The notes below the pieces were generated by a model. That model did not search any database. It was not told where the DNA came from and was given only the letters and a program-made list of their open reading frames with translations. From assembly GCA_009704425.1 (NCBI GenBank), contig WLEG01000002.1, positions 1-22,964 of the forward strand: a DNA stretch of 22,964 nt. Direction: 5' to 3'. The position numbers and the translations under genes were made by a program. The stretch comes from Actinomycetota bacterium (GTDB lineage: Bacteria; Actinomycetota; Acidimicrobiia; Acidimicrobiales; Ilumatobacteraceae). Within the stretch, counting starts at the first letter, position 1, and the number at the start of each line of letters is the position of its first letter. Positions 1 to 8,177 of the stretch are shown here, piece by piece.

Positions 1-49
1 CGTCGCACCACGGCGACGAATGCGCCCGATGTCAACAACCAAATCGCCA
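1..49. repeat. 49-nt exact repeat, copy 1 (membrane-anchor coding)
   Basis: Bases 1-49 are identical to 2963-3011. Both encode the membrane segment LAIWLLTSGAFVAVVR of the two surface proteins. Identity stops abruptly at base 50, where the LPxTG-proximal codons differ. The repeat may extend past the left edge of the window. Confidence 0.95.
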
Positions 50-2468
50 ACATGAGCGGACGGCTGGAATCGTCCAGACCGGTGGCCGGCAAAGCACCGG
101 CGGTGACCTTCAGACCCAACGACGCCTGCACCGTCGGACTGGCCACCACCAACGTGTGGTTGCCCAGTCCGATGCCCGACGGCAGTGCCGTCTGCGTCTT
201 GATGGAACCGTTCGCATCCACCGTGTACGAACCCAACAGCGTGGGCGTCGACATGATGACGAACTCCACCGTCTCACCCGGGGTGAGACCGGAGGCCAGC
301 ACACCGACCTGGCCGTTGCCCAACACCTCGATGACCGCACCCGGCTGCACCTCGGTGACCGAACCGTCCTGGTTCAACGCCGCGAACAGCGTCGACTTGT
401 TGGCCGCCTCCACCAACACCGTGTTCTCGATGGGCACCGGAACGCTCAACAAACCGGTGAGGTTCGCACCCGTCGGAGTGTCCACAACGGCCAGACCACT
501 GCTACCACCCGTCGATTGATTCAACTGGTTCACCAGATCATCGGCCGCGGTCTGCAACGACTGCACCTGAGCCGGCGAACGATCCTCGGGATCCACCTGC
601 GCCGCCGGCAAATCCGCCGGCGTCTCCACCACCGGAGCCACCGGCTGACCGTTCACGATCGCCGACGCCGAACCCGGCTGCTGCGTCAACTGCGACTGGT
701 TCGACGAATTCACCAACGTCGGTGTCGCCGCCGGAGCAGTCGTCGTCGGGGCAGTCGTCGTCGTTGTCGGCGCCGCATAGGTGAACAACGTGTTCGCCGC
801 GTTCGACTGACCGCCCGCGGTCACAACGACACTGGCCGTGCCCGCCGAACCAGCCGGCGTCGTGCAGGTGATCGACGTCGCCGACACCACGTTCACGTTC
901 GTGCACGCCGCACCACCCACGGTGACCGTCGCACCAGCAGCGAAACCGGTTCCCGTGATCGTGATCGACGTACCACCCGCAGTCGAGCCCGAAGCCGGCG
1001 ACACCGCCGACACCGTTGCAACCGGAGCGATGTTCCCCGAATACTTCCTGATCACCGATCCGTTGTACGTCCTGACGGCCACCAACGTTTCACCCGCCGG
1101 TGTCAGCGACGAGAGGAATGTTCCCTTGGTGGCCCCAGACCCCGGGTCCCAACCCGTCCAGTTGGACGCTCCGGCATCGACCAAATTCAAGAAGGATCCG
1201 GTCGACGAAAGTCGAGCCAATCCCGACTCGACTTGACAGCAGGTTGATCGATTGAACTTTCCGCCGATCAAGATGTTCCCCACAGGGTCGACGTCCACCG
1301 ACGTAATGTTGAACGGCGCGTAATCACCAGTGTTCACGGCCACGTCACTCGCCTCAGCGGTGAACACGTTGAGGTCCGGGAATCCGTATTCGACTGCGAA
1401 AGTACCTCCGACCACGGTCCTCATTCCGTTTCCGCAGACTCCATTGGTGTCGTACGTCCCGTTGAACGAGACATCCGAGGCACCCGAATCGGATACTCGG
1501 AACAAGCCAACATCCAAGCAAGCACCGTTAAAAGGATGGCCGGGTGAGAGGAGGTCGGCCCTGATCGGGGAGCTGCCTAAAATATCCGCAGCTATCAGGT
1601 AGCCACCGCCAGGAAGGACTTCCACGTCCTTGCCGTACGCATTACTCGGCGTACCCGTGTCGCTCAACCATGCACCCAGCGTCTGGTTGAAAGCAACGTC
1701 TGGCGTTCCGTCCGCATTGAATCGGACGAGAGCGCCCAACCCTTGAAGGTACGGCTGAATCGCCATCACGATTCGTCCCTGGTTGTCCACTTCGATGTCG
1801 TAGACGTCCGGTGGCAAGGCGAAATTCATCGAGTAATCCACCAAGTAATCACCCACATTGGAGTTGAACGACGCGACGTTCTCGCCGGTCGCAGTCATTT
1901 TGACCAAACCACCCGCGCCGAAGGCGTTGTTCTCATCGAACCCACCGGCCAACAAGATGTGGCCGTCATCGAGCACTTTGATGAACCGTGGTTGACTGCT
2001 GAGATACGGTCCGTTGTTGGTCAAGTCGAGTGCGAAGTTCGGATCCATGTTGCCATCGGGGAGTCGACGACCAACACTGCCCATAACGAATCCCGAGGAA
2101 ATGATCGCTCCTCCCTGGGAGTCGACATCCATCGCGGTGACGTAGGCACTGTTGTAGAGGCCCGCACCGTCGTAGTTACCGAGATACGAGGTGTCTTTCG
2201 TTCCGTCGGCGTTCAAGCGAACCAAACCGCCGTCGGTTGCCACCAACCACTTCCCACCGGGCAGGGGCTCTATGGCGTTCATGGGTACACCCGGCGGCAA
2301 GGCGGCGGTGGCGTTGGAACTGAAAGTCGCGTCCCGGACGTCGATGACGGTGGCGTTGACGAGCCCCGAGCCGAAACCCAATTGTGAAACCAACACCGCG
2401 GCGGTGCCGGTCGAGAAAGCGAGGAGCAGGCGACGAACTCGTTGAAGTCGGGTGATCGACATGGACAT
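1..2468 (-). CDS. LPxTG-anchored surface protein with delta-60 repeats and IPT/TIG domain (3' end cut by window)
   Basis: The frame is open from ATG 2468 to base 1 without a stop (822 codons), so the C-terminus lies just outside the window. Residues 1-39 look like a signal peptide (R/K-rich start, then LLLAFSTGTAAVLV). Residues 60-430 carry about five repeats of the type R-F-N-A-D-G-T-x-D-x-x-F (near 84, 134, 249, 324), as in delta-60 propeller repeats. An IPT/TIG domain spans about 481-564 and a Thr/Pro/Ala linker 566-581. A C-terminal module (about 582-790) is shared with the next surface protein. LPATG is at 793-797, followed by a hydrophobic segment and Arg, the pattern of a sortase substrate. 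AAGGG lies 4 nt before ATG 2468 and 10 nt before an in-frame ATG at 2462, so either could be the start. Seen: frame, repeats, LPATG. Known: such signals are anchored to peptidoglycan. Ligand unknown. Confidence 0.9.
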   Translation of the reverse strand, partial: MSMSITRLQRVRRLLLAFSTGTAAVLVSQLGFGSGLVNATVIDVRDATFSSNATAALPPGVPMNAIEPLPGGKWLVATDGGLVRLNADGTKDTSYLGNYDGAGLYNSAYVTAMDVDSQGGAIISSGFVMGSVGRRLPDGNMDPNFALDLTNNGPYLSSQPRFIKVLDDGHILLAGGFDENNAFGAGGLVKMTATGENVASFNSNVGDYLVDYSMNFALPPDVYDIEVDNQGRIVMAIQPYLQGLGALVRFNADGTPDVAFNQTLGAWLSDTGTPSNAYGKDVEVLPGGGYLIAADILGSSPIRADLLSPGHPFNGACLDVGLFRVSDSGASDVSFNGTYDTNGVCGNGMRTVVGGTFAVEYGFPDLNVFTAEASDVAVNTGDYAPFNITSVDVDPVGNILIGGKFNRSTCCQVESGLARLSSTGSFLNLVDAGASNWTGWDPGSGATKGTFLSSLTPAGETLVAVRTYNGSVIRKYSGNIAPVATVSAVSPASGSTAGGTSITITGTGFAAGATVTVGGAACTNVNVVSATSITCTTPAGSAGTASVVVTAGGQSNAANTLFTYAAPTTTTTAPTTTAPAATPTLVNSSNQSQLTQQPGSASAIVNGQPVAPVVETPADLPAAQVDPEDRSPAQVQSLQTAADDLVNQLNQSTGGSSGLAVVDTPTGANLTGLLSVPVPIENTVLVEAANKSTLFAALNQDGSVTEVQPGAVIEVLGNGQVGVLASGLTPGETVEFVIMSTPTLLGSYTVDANGSIKTQTALPSGIGLGNHTLVVASPTVQASLGLKVTAGALPATGLDDSSRPLMLAIWLLTSGAFVAVVR
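736..763. repeat. Short 15-nt-period repeat in the Thr/Pro/Ala linker
   Basis: The 13-mer GCAGTCGTCGTCG occurs at 736-748 and 751-763, a period of 15 nt or five codons. It encodes the Thr-rich linker between the IPT/TIG domain and the C-terminal module of the first surface protein. Linkers of this kind can change length by slippage; that is inference. Confidence 0.7.
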
Positions 2469-2485
2469 GAATCCCTTCGTTGGTC

Positions 2486-2533
2486 GTCAACGGCGTTCGT
2501 CAACGGTATTGACTATAGGTCAACAGTGTTGAC
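2486..2533. promoter_or_regulatory. Three tandem operator-like palindromes GTCAAC-N3-GTTGAC
   Basis: Three 15-bp sites lie upstream of the first surface gene. Site 2519-2533 is perfect (GTCAAC-AGT-GTTGAC). Site 2499-2513 has one mismatch (GTCAAC-GGT-ATTGAC). Site 2486-2500 is degenerate in its right arm (GTCAAC-GGC-GTTCGT). The same palindrome, with one mismatch, overlaps the start of the second surface gene at 8078-8092. Position beside TetR genes, symmetry and recurrence make TetR operators the simplest reading; binding is inferred. Confidence 0.7.
2513..2518 (-). promoter_or_regulatory. Candidate -10 box of the first surface gene
   Basis: TATAGT on the minus strand (2518 to 2513) would start transcription near 2506, giving a leader of about 38 nt that includes the AAGGG ribosome site. 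It lies between and partly inside the GTCAAC-N3-GTTGAC palindromes, so a bound repressor would cover it. No convincing -35 box is seen. Confidence 0.4.
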
Positions 2534-2588
2534 CTCGACCCGACTCGGCCTTGTGCGCTTGCGCCTCTGCCTGGACCATGCCTCGCTG

Positions 2589-2757
2589 ATGTCCGAGACG
2601 CGGGCGACACTCACCCGAGAGAATTTTTGCAGGCCGCATTTCGGCTCGCGGATGCCAACGGGCTGCCTGCCCTCACCATGCGGGCCCTCGGCAACCACCT
2701 CGGCGTCGACCCCACCGCGGTGTACCGGCACTTCCCCAGCCGCGATCAGATCCTCAC
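2589..2757 (+). pseudogene. Truncated, frameshifted TetR regulator N-terminus
   Basis: From ATG 2589 the reading MSETRATLTRENF, followed one frame over (from 2627) by QAAFRLADANGLPALTMRAL and VDPTAVYRHFPSRDQIL, closely matches the start of the intact TetR at 8184 (MAEPRVTLTRGDF... VDPTAVYRHFPSRERLI). The frames join only if one T is restored in the T5 run at 2624-2628. Similarity ends near 2757, just after the recognition helix, so the whole ligand-binding domain is missing. Like the intact copy beside the second surface gene, it points away from the first surface gene. It is a dead copy, unless the missing base is a sequencing error, which would still leave a truncated protein. Confidence 0.85.
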
Positions 2758-2911
2758 GGGTCGAGAACTACGTGTACCGCGCTGTGAACGACACGCCGAC
2801 CTCGCTACCCAGACGACGAAGAGTCAGCGCATCGAGCCCCTCGTCGTCGACGATTCGAATAGCGGCATCCACGAACTTTTCTCGAGTGTGCTCCCGCGGC
2901 CGAACCATCAT
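2741..2911 (-). pseudogene. Second TetR N-terminal remnant, opposite strand
   Basis: From ATG 2911 (GAGGG about 6 nt upstream; a second ATG at 2908) the minus strand reads MMVRPREHTREKFVDAAIRI, then a helix-turn-helix (ALTLRRLGSEVGVSFTARYT), a TAG stop at 2770-2768, and in the same frame FSTREDLIA down to 2741. This is the usual TetR pattern Y-x-x-F-x-S/T-x-E-x-L, with the stop replacing an aromatic codon. No ligand domain follows. Its sequence differs clearly from the plus-strand remnant, so it comes from a different TetR gene. It starts 29 nt downstream of the second surface gene's stop and may once have been cotranscribed with it. Confidence 0.8.
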
Positions 2912-2940
2912 CGGAGACCCTCGAGCGCGCGGTACCTCGA

Positions 2941-5900
2941 TCAGTCGACGATGAGACGACGGCGTCGCACCACGGCGACGAATGCGCCCGATGTCAACAA
3001 CCAAATCGCCAGATTCATGGGGGTCTCACTGTTCCAGCCGGTGCTGGGCAACAACTTCGGAGCCAACTTGAAGCCCATCGACGTCGTGCGGCCGGCGGTG
3101 GTGAGCACGATCGTATGATCCCCCACCGCGAGCTCACGCGGAATCGACACCTGACCGACGAAGCTACCGTCGCTACCGGTTCGAATGTCCCCCAAGAGGA
3201 TGGGCGTGGACATCATCACGATCTCGCCGTTCGCGCTCGCCGGATATCCGTAGAGAGCAGCTGTGACGTCGCCTCCAGCGGTCACCTCCAGTACACCCGC
3301 CGGACTCACTTCGGATGGCGTGAGGTCGGGATCGATGCCACCGATGACTACAGCCGATCGTGGGGTCTTCATGACAACCACATTCTCGACAGGAATCGGG
3401 AAATCGCGCGTCTCATCGTCCGGGTAAACCGCGAAACCCCGGAACTCGGCTCCCGTGTCAGTGTTCTCCACTCGAACCCCGAGATTGGAACCGGGAGCCA
3501 AGGAGTTGAGATCGTCCTCGATCTGCCGAGCCACCTGTTGGATTTCAGCCACTTGCTCAGGTGTCCGGTCTTCGGGCGCCACCTCGGCGGCGGCGGCCGG
3601 AACCACGATCACATCCACGACCACTGGGACGCCGTTCTCGTACGCCTCTCCGGCACCAGGTTCAGCCTGCAACAACGCCGCGTTGCTCGATGTCACGAGA
3701 GTCGGCGTCGTGTTGATCGGCGTCGCGAGAACTCTCGAAGTGGCTGGAGCCGCGGAAGCGGTGATGGAGCCCGCCACGTACGTAATCGAATAACCCGGCG
3801 CGACCCCGCCGCTACACGTCACCGGGTACGCGCCAGCAGGGGACGTCGTGGTGTAAGAGGTCGAACATGACTCGCCCGTCCGACTCACTCCTGCAATCGA
3901 TGGTGTGCCGGTCAAGGTCGGGACAGGATCCCCAGCCGTGACCGTGTGGGACGATGCCGCCACAGTGAGCGGGAAGGCGATCAACAAGTCGAACGACCCC
4001 CCGCCTGAGAAAACGACCCTCGCGATGGCGAGACCTGCCGTGATTGGATTCCCATTGATCTGCGGCCTCACCGTCACCCGCACGACCGACGTTGCCGCGG
4101 GATCCAGATCGATGCTCCAGATACCTCGCTCACCCGAAAGCAAGGTGTTTGGACTGACGTTCGGGAGTCCGGTACGCGTCTCATACTCCAAAGCGCCCGC
4201 AACGCTTCCACCCGCGACACCGTTCACCAAGGCGTAGCGGTCAGAACCACTCGCGCCGCAATCAAGGCTGAGTTCGATGGTGTCACCCACTTCGGCGATC
4301 ACCCGAACCGAGCCGGCGGTCAGAGCGCGGGAACAGTCGAAACTCAGTTGCCGATTCGCTTCTGCAACCGCCGCCTTGGTTACCCCGATCGCAACCGTCG
4401 TCGTGGCGGTATCGGTCCCATCGGTGGCGGTCACCGTGTAATTGGTCGATGGCTGAACCTCTGCCGGCGAACCAGTGATCGCACCGGTCGTCGTGTTGAA
4501 CGACAGACCTTGTGGCAGAGCAGGCGCGATGGAAAATGTCACGGGATCGAGGAATGCCGACGGGGACATCGTCACCGACGTGATCGCAGTTCCACGGGTA
4601 ACCGCAACCGACGAGGTCGACGGAGCCACCGAAACATTCGGCGAACCTACGGCAAAAGCGACCGTAGTCGTGGCCGACGATGAACCGTCAGCGGCGGTGA
4701 TCGTGACATTCGTGGCCGACTGGTTGGCCGTCGGAGTGCCACTGATCGAGCCCGACGTTGGGTCGATCGAAAGACCAGAAGGCAACACCCCCGTCGTGAC
4801 CGAATAAGTCGGGGTGCCCGTGAATCCAGTGGGTGACATCGTCACCGGCGTTATGGCCGTCCCACGAACCGCATTGACGGTGGAGACCGAAGCGCTGACA
4901 GCCGAGTTGACGTAGACAAAAGTGTTGGCCGAGGAAGCGGTTCCCGAACTGTTGTATGTGGCCGATGCCTTCTGGGTGCCAACATAAACCACGGCATTTC
5001 CGACCGTGCCAGCCGGGGACGTAACCACGAGTTGGGTGGGGCTGACACTCACGATCGTGGCCGTCGCACCCGTTGGCCCGCCGAACCTTACAGTCTGGGC
5101 ACATTCAAGGTCAGTGCCGGTGATGGTCACGGTCGTGCCGCCACTCGACCGTCCTGATGTGGGGCTGATCGCAACGATCACCGGAGCGTTCGTGTTCCAC
5201 GACGCCCACTGACTGCCGGACATGAACGTGTTCGACATGTTCACTTCACCGTCCGAGTTCGCAACGTTCAGGAATGACGACGTAAAGGTGGTGACCGTGC
5301 AGGGCCGCATCGGGAGAACTCCGGTGAACCCATTAGCCGTCGCGGAGACGGCCGTCAGATCTCTCCGATTCACAGTGAGGCTGTACTGCGTCGTAGTGAG
5401 CCACGCCGAAGTGACAGCCGGGTTGGAAAAATGGCGGTTACTGCCATCCGACATCGAGACCCGTGTTCCGCCATACGGGTTGGCTGAGGTCACCGCATTG
5501 CCTTGTTCATCAGCGAACGAGATGGTTTGGGAATTCGTAAAGATGTACGGCTTCGCCGCGGTTACGTTGAACGTTGAACTAGCAGTTCCTCCGCTAGTTG
5601 TGACAACGACTGGTGCGGTCGTGGAAATCGCGCTCGCCGGCAGATTCAGGCCGGCAATAGTGAATGAACCGGTAGTGCTGGCGGCATTGAGGCGAGTCTG
5701 AGCAACGCCCGCGATCGTGACCGTGGCATTGGCGAGGTTCGTGCCGTTGATCGTCAACGTGGGTGGGTTCGCCGCGGTCCCCGACAATCTCGTCATGCTG
5801 TTGGCAGTCGAAAGCCCATTGGATACGGGCGCCGAAATGCCGGTGATCGTCGGGGGAGGCAACACGTATTCGAATCCATTGGCCACCGTGGTTGCCCCTC

Positions 5901-8085
5901 CATGAGCGGTCACAACGACGTTGTATTGGCCGAGAGCTTTGCTCGGAGCAGTCACCGTCAAGGTTTGGGGATTCGATGCAGTGTTGAGCACACATGCCGT
6001 GACCGCCGTACCGCCGATGGTGACACCACCCGGACAAGCAGTTCCGTCGAGATTGGTTCCCGAGATCACCACTCCTGGCTTCGTGGAGTTCTGCGCACCC
6101 GTGTTCGGCGAGATCGATGTGATGATCGGCGGCTCCCAATACGTGAACGCCGCCGGTCTCGAAACCGTTCCACCGTTGGCGGTCACGACGACGTCGACGG
6201 TTCCCGCCACATGTGCCGGTGCCACGACGGTGATTTGAGCCCCCGCAAGAGAATTCGCACCTTGGGTGACACCGGTACCCGCAATTCCATCGAAGGTGAC
6301 CGAGGCACCGAAGAGGTTGTTGCCCGTGATCGTCACCACCGTTCCACCGGCCGTCGAACCGTTGGCCGTGATCGTGGAGATGGTGGTGGCGGAGACCGAG
6401 TAGCCATTACTGTCCGGGTACATCACGAACCCGTCCGAGTCTCCGGAGCTACTGAAGAATCCGGGCGGAGCCACGCCGACCCCGGTGTCGAGATCGACGG
6501 GCGTGGGAACCGGCGAGCCGGTGGTCGCTGGGCGCTTGAAAAATCCAGCCACGAAGAAGCCACCGGTGTTGTCGATCCAGTTCACCCCTTCGTCCAACGC
6601 ACCCGTGACCACCCGAGACCACTGATACGTGAATGACGAGTCGTACTTCGAAAAGAAGGCGTCCGACGCCCCAACGGAGGTGAAGTTCTCGGTGCCCGTC
6701 GTCGTCAGATCGAGGTCCGCGGTGGCCGTGAACGAGCCGCCTATGTAGATGTTGCCCGACGAGTCGACGTTGAGAGTGTTCAAGGTGCGAGTCGACGCGG
6801 CGGGGGCGGTGAAGCCCCTCGCCCAGTCACTTACCATCGAGCCGCCACCGTCGGTGAGTTTCCAAACCACGGGCTGAGCGGCCGCCGGCGACACGGTCGG
6901 AGTGATCCCGTCGACGCTCGCACTGGTTGCCCCGCCGAGCGTACCCAAAACGTACACATTCGAACCCGAAACAGTGATTCGCCCCACTACGTCGGTTGCC
7001 GTGGAGGAAACCCGTTTGGTCTCTTGAGGGACGCCACTCGAGTCGAGCTTCATCAAGAAACCGTCCTGACCCCCCGAGGAGCTTTGGGTCAACGAGACAC
7101 CCACCGGGAACACCGGGTTGTTCGAGTTGTTGATGTTGCCCGCACCCGAGGACGCGTTGTTCGCGAAATATCCACCGGCGTAGAGCGAACCATTGGATCC
7201 GGTCTTGAGCGCGGACATCCCGTCAAAACCCGCGCCTCCGTAGTTCTTCCCCCACTGAACGGCGCCCGACGAGTTGAGCTTGATGATGAACGGATCATCA
7301 CTCGCCACCGAGGAATTGTACGTCGCAGGAAATGACGTCAGAACGGTCGTTCCCGAATTAACTGAGTCGAAGTCGAGATTGAATCCATTGAAGGTGCCGC
7401 CGACGTAGACGTTCCCACCACCGTCGACAGCTATCGAATCAGGCCCTAGCCGAGCGCTGTATCCATTGACGAGCGGATGGTTGCCGTCGAAAGGCAAGGT
7501 GTACAACCACTGGAAAGAGCCCGAAGAGTTCAGCTTGATGACCAAGTACGAGAGATTTTGCGAGAACCCGCGCGTGAACAGAGCTGTCGCACCGCCGGCT
7601 TGGCATGTCGAATATCCGGGCTCGGCGTACAGCGAGTACTGGGCCGACACACCGAGATAGATATTCCCTGATGAGTCGACCGTCGCCGAATGGATGTTGA
7701 GGGAACCGCTGTTGAACTGGTCTCCGGCACCGAATGTCTTCACCCAGGAGAGCTCGCCAGCGCCGTCGAGCATCTGCACGAAGACTCCTTGACCTCCATT
7801 GCAGGAAACCTTGTTCAAGGTCGCCGACAACGACGGGTTCATGTCCCCGCCGCCCGAACCCGTGAACGTGCCGATGTTCAGATTGTTGCCACCCGATGTT
7901 CCGAATACGAACTGCGAATTGGAGTCGCCCTGACCCTGCACTACGGACACCTTGGCGCCGTTGGAGGTGTACGCCTGACCGTCGGAGAGGAAGCCGAAAG
8001 TGGCGACTGAGGCACAGAGCAACGCGAACACGGCGATGGGCCAAGAGCCGGCACGCCGAAAACTGGGGATCAAGTCTGTCAACAT
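2941..8085 (-). CDS. 1714-aa LPxTG surface protein with propeller, IPT/TIG, He_PIG and MBG-like domains
   Basis: A signal peptide lies in residues 1-38 (RRAGSWPIAVFALLCASVAT). Residues 45-560 form a propeller-like region with repeats such as VDSSGNIYLG, VDGGGNVYVGG and VDSSGNIYIGG, resembling SBBP/NHL blades. IPT/TIG-type domains lie at about 565-650, 653-741, 744-842 and 968-1060. Two He_PIG-like Ig domains follow (1065-1147 and 1150-1235; motif GLSIDPTSGSISGTP). Residues 1240-1372 are not recognised. An MBG-like domain is at about 1375-1443 and the C-terminal module shared with the first surface protein at 1455-1678. LPSTG is at 1679-1683, then a membrane segment and RRRR tail: a sortase substrate. 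No strong ribosome site precedes ATG 8085; TAGAGT 8 nt upstream suggests a leaderless mRNA. Likely a cell-surface stalk or adhesin; binding partner unknown. Confidence 0.93.
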   Translation of the reverse strand: MLTDLIPSFRRAGSWPIAVFALLCASVATFGFLSDGQAYTSNGAKVSVVQGQGDSNSQFVFGTSGGNNLNIGTFTGSGGGDMNPSLSATLNKVSCNGGQGVFVQMLDGAGELSWVKTFGAGDQFNSGSLNIHSATVDSSGNIYLGVSAQYSLYAEPGYSTCQAGGATALFTRGFSQNLSYLVIKLNSSGSFQWLYTLPFDGNHPLVNGYSARLGPDSIAVDGGGNVYVGGTFNGFNLDFDSVNSGTTVLTSFPATYNSSVASDDPFIIKLNSSGAVQWGKNYGGAGFDGMSALKTGSNGSLYAGGYFANNASSGAGNINNSNNPVFPVGVSLTQSSSGGQDGFLMKLDSSGVPQETKRVSSTATDVVGRITVSGSNVYVLGTLGGATSASVDGITPTVSPAAAQPVVWKLTDGGGSMVSDWARGFTAPAASTRTLNTLNVDSSGNIYIGGSFTATADLDLTTTGTENFTSVGASDAFFSKYDSSFTYQWSRVVTGALDEGVNWIDNTGGFFVAGFFKRPATTGSPVPTPVDLDTGVGVAPPGFFSSSGDSDGFVMYPDSNGYSVSATTISTITANGSTAGGTVVTITGNNLFGASVTFDGIAGTGVTQGANSLAGAQITVVAPAHVAGTVDVVVTANGGTVSRPAAFTYWEPPIITSISPNTGAQNSTKPGVVISGTNLDGTACPGGVTIGGTAVTACVLNTASNPQTLTVTAPSKALGQYNVVVTAHGGATTVANGFEYVLPPPTITGISAPVSNGLSTANSMTRLSGTAANPPTLTINGTNLANATVTIAGVAQTRLNAASTTGSFTIAGLNLPASAISTTAPVVVTTSGGTASSTFNVTAAKPYIFTNSQTISFADEQGNAVTSANPYGGTRVSMSDGSNRHFSNPAVTSAWLTTTQYSLTVNRRDLTAVSATANGFTGVLPMRPCTVTTFTSSFLNVANSDGEVNMSNTFMSGSQWASWNTNAPVIVAISPTSGRSSGGTTVTITGTDLECAQTVRFGGPTGATATIVSVSPTQLVVTSPAGTVGNAVVYVGTQKASATYNSSGTASSANTFVYVNSAVSASVSTVNAVRGTAITPVTMSPTGFTGTPTYSVTTGVLPSGLSIDPTSGSISGTPTANQSATNVTITAADGSSSATTTVAFAVGSPNVSVAPSTSSVAVTRGTAITSVTMSPSAFLDPVTFSIAPALPQGLSFNTTTGAITGSPAEVQPSTNYTVTATDGTDTATTTVAIGVTKAAVAEANRQLSFDCSRALTAGSVRVIAEVGDTIELSLDCGASGSDRYALVNGVAGGSVAGALEYETRTGLPNVSPNTLLSGERGIWSIDLDPAATSVVRVTVRPQINGNPITAGLAIARVVFSGGGSFDLLIAFPLTVAASSHTVTAGDPVPTLTGTPSIAGVSRTGESCSTSYTTTSPAGAYPVTCSGGVAPGYSITYVAGSITASAAPATSRVLATPINTTPTLVTSSNAALLQAEPGAGEAYENGVPVVVDVIVVPAAAAEVAPEDRTPEQVAEIQQVARQIEDDLNSLAPGSNLGVRVENTDTGAEFRGFAVYPDDETRDFPIPVENVVVMKTPRSAVVIGGIDPDLTPSEVSPAGVLEVTAGGDVTAALYGYPASANGEIVMMSTPILLGDIRTGSDGSFVGQVSIPRELAVGDHTIVLTTAGRTTSMGFKLAPKLLPSTGWNSETPMNLAIWLLTSGAFVAVVRRRRLIVD
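2963..3011. repeat. 49-nt exact repeat, copy 2 (membrane-anchor coding)
   Basis: Identical to bases 1-49. It encodes the membrane segment after LPSTG in the second surface protein. The DNA just upstream of the anchor codons in the two genes shows no comparable identity, so the match is sharper than protein conservation alone would predict. Confidence 0.95.
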
Positions 8086-8092
8086 CGTTGAT
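8078..8092. promoter_or_regulatory. Operator-like palindrome over the second surface gene's start codon
   Basis: GTCAAC-ATC-GTTGAT differs by one base from the palindrome found three times before the first surface gene. It covers the ATG (8085-8083) and the presumed transcription start, so a bound regulator would block initiation. The intact TetR gene starts 92 nt away on the other strand. Confidence 0.65.
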
Positions 8093-8093
8093 G

Positions 8094-8099
8094 ACTCTA
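8094..8099 (-). promoter_or_regulatory. Candidate -10 box of the second surface gene
   Basis: TAGAGT on the minus strand ends 8 nt before ATG 8085. With no clear Shine-Dalgarno sequence, this fits a leaderless transcript, which is common in actinobacteria. The -35 region is not obvious. Confidence 0.45.
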
Positions 8100-8149
8100 G
8101 TTTCCCTCAGTAGAGCCGTTCCTCACCGATCTCGCTGGGACCCATTGAT

Positions 8150-8164
8150 CGGGGGAAGTCCCCG
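8150..8164. promoter_or_regulatory. Inverted repeat CGGGG-N5-CCCCG in the tetR promoter
   Basis: Perfect 5-bp arms around GAAGT lie just upstream of the TACAAT box of the tetR gene, after a TTGATC at 8145-8150. It could be a second regulator site or chance; it is not shared with the other surface-gene region. Confidence 0.35.
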
Positions 8165-8171
8165 CTAGAAC

Positions 8172-8177
8172 TACAAT
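8172..8177 (+). promoter_or_regulatory. -10 box of tetR, leaderless start
   Basis: TACAAT ends 6 nt before the ATG at 8184, the spacing expected if transcription starts at the A of the start codon. There is no Shine-Dalgarno sequence between them. Confidence 0.6.

Noticed and set aside
156..1247. Long Arg/His-rich plus-strand reading frame (363 aa) opposite the first surface gene
   Set aside because: Its composition is typical of an antisense frame in GC-rich DNA, and the minus-strand frame has a signal peptide, named domains and LPATG.
2486..2533. GTCAAC repeats as a mini CRISPR array or iteron origin
   Set aside because: Units are 15-bp palindromes with irregular 13- and 20-nt offsets and no spacers, and the same motif recurs at one other promoter; operators fit better.
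2589..2911. Insertion sequence remnant between the two surface genes
   Set aside because: The fragments on both strands read as TetR helix-turn-helix domains; no transposase similarity, terminal inverted repeats or target duplication was seen.
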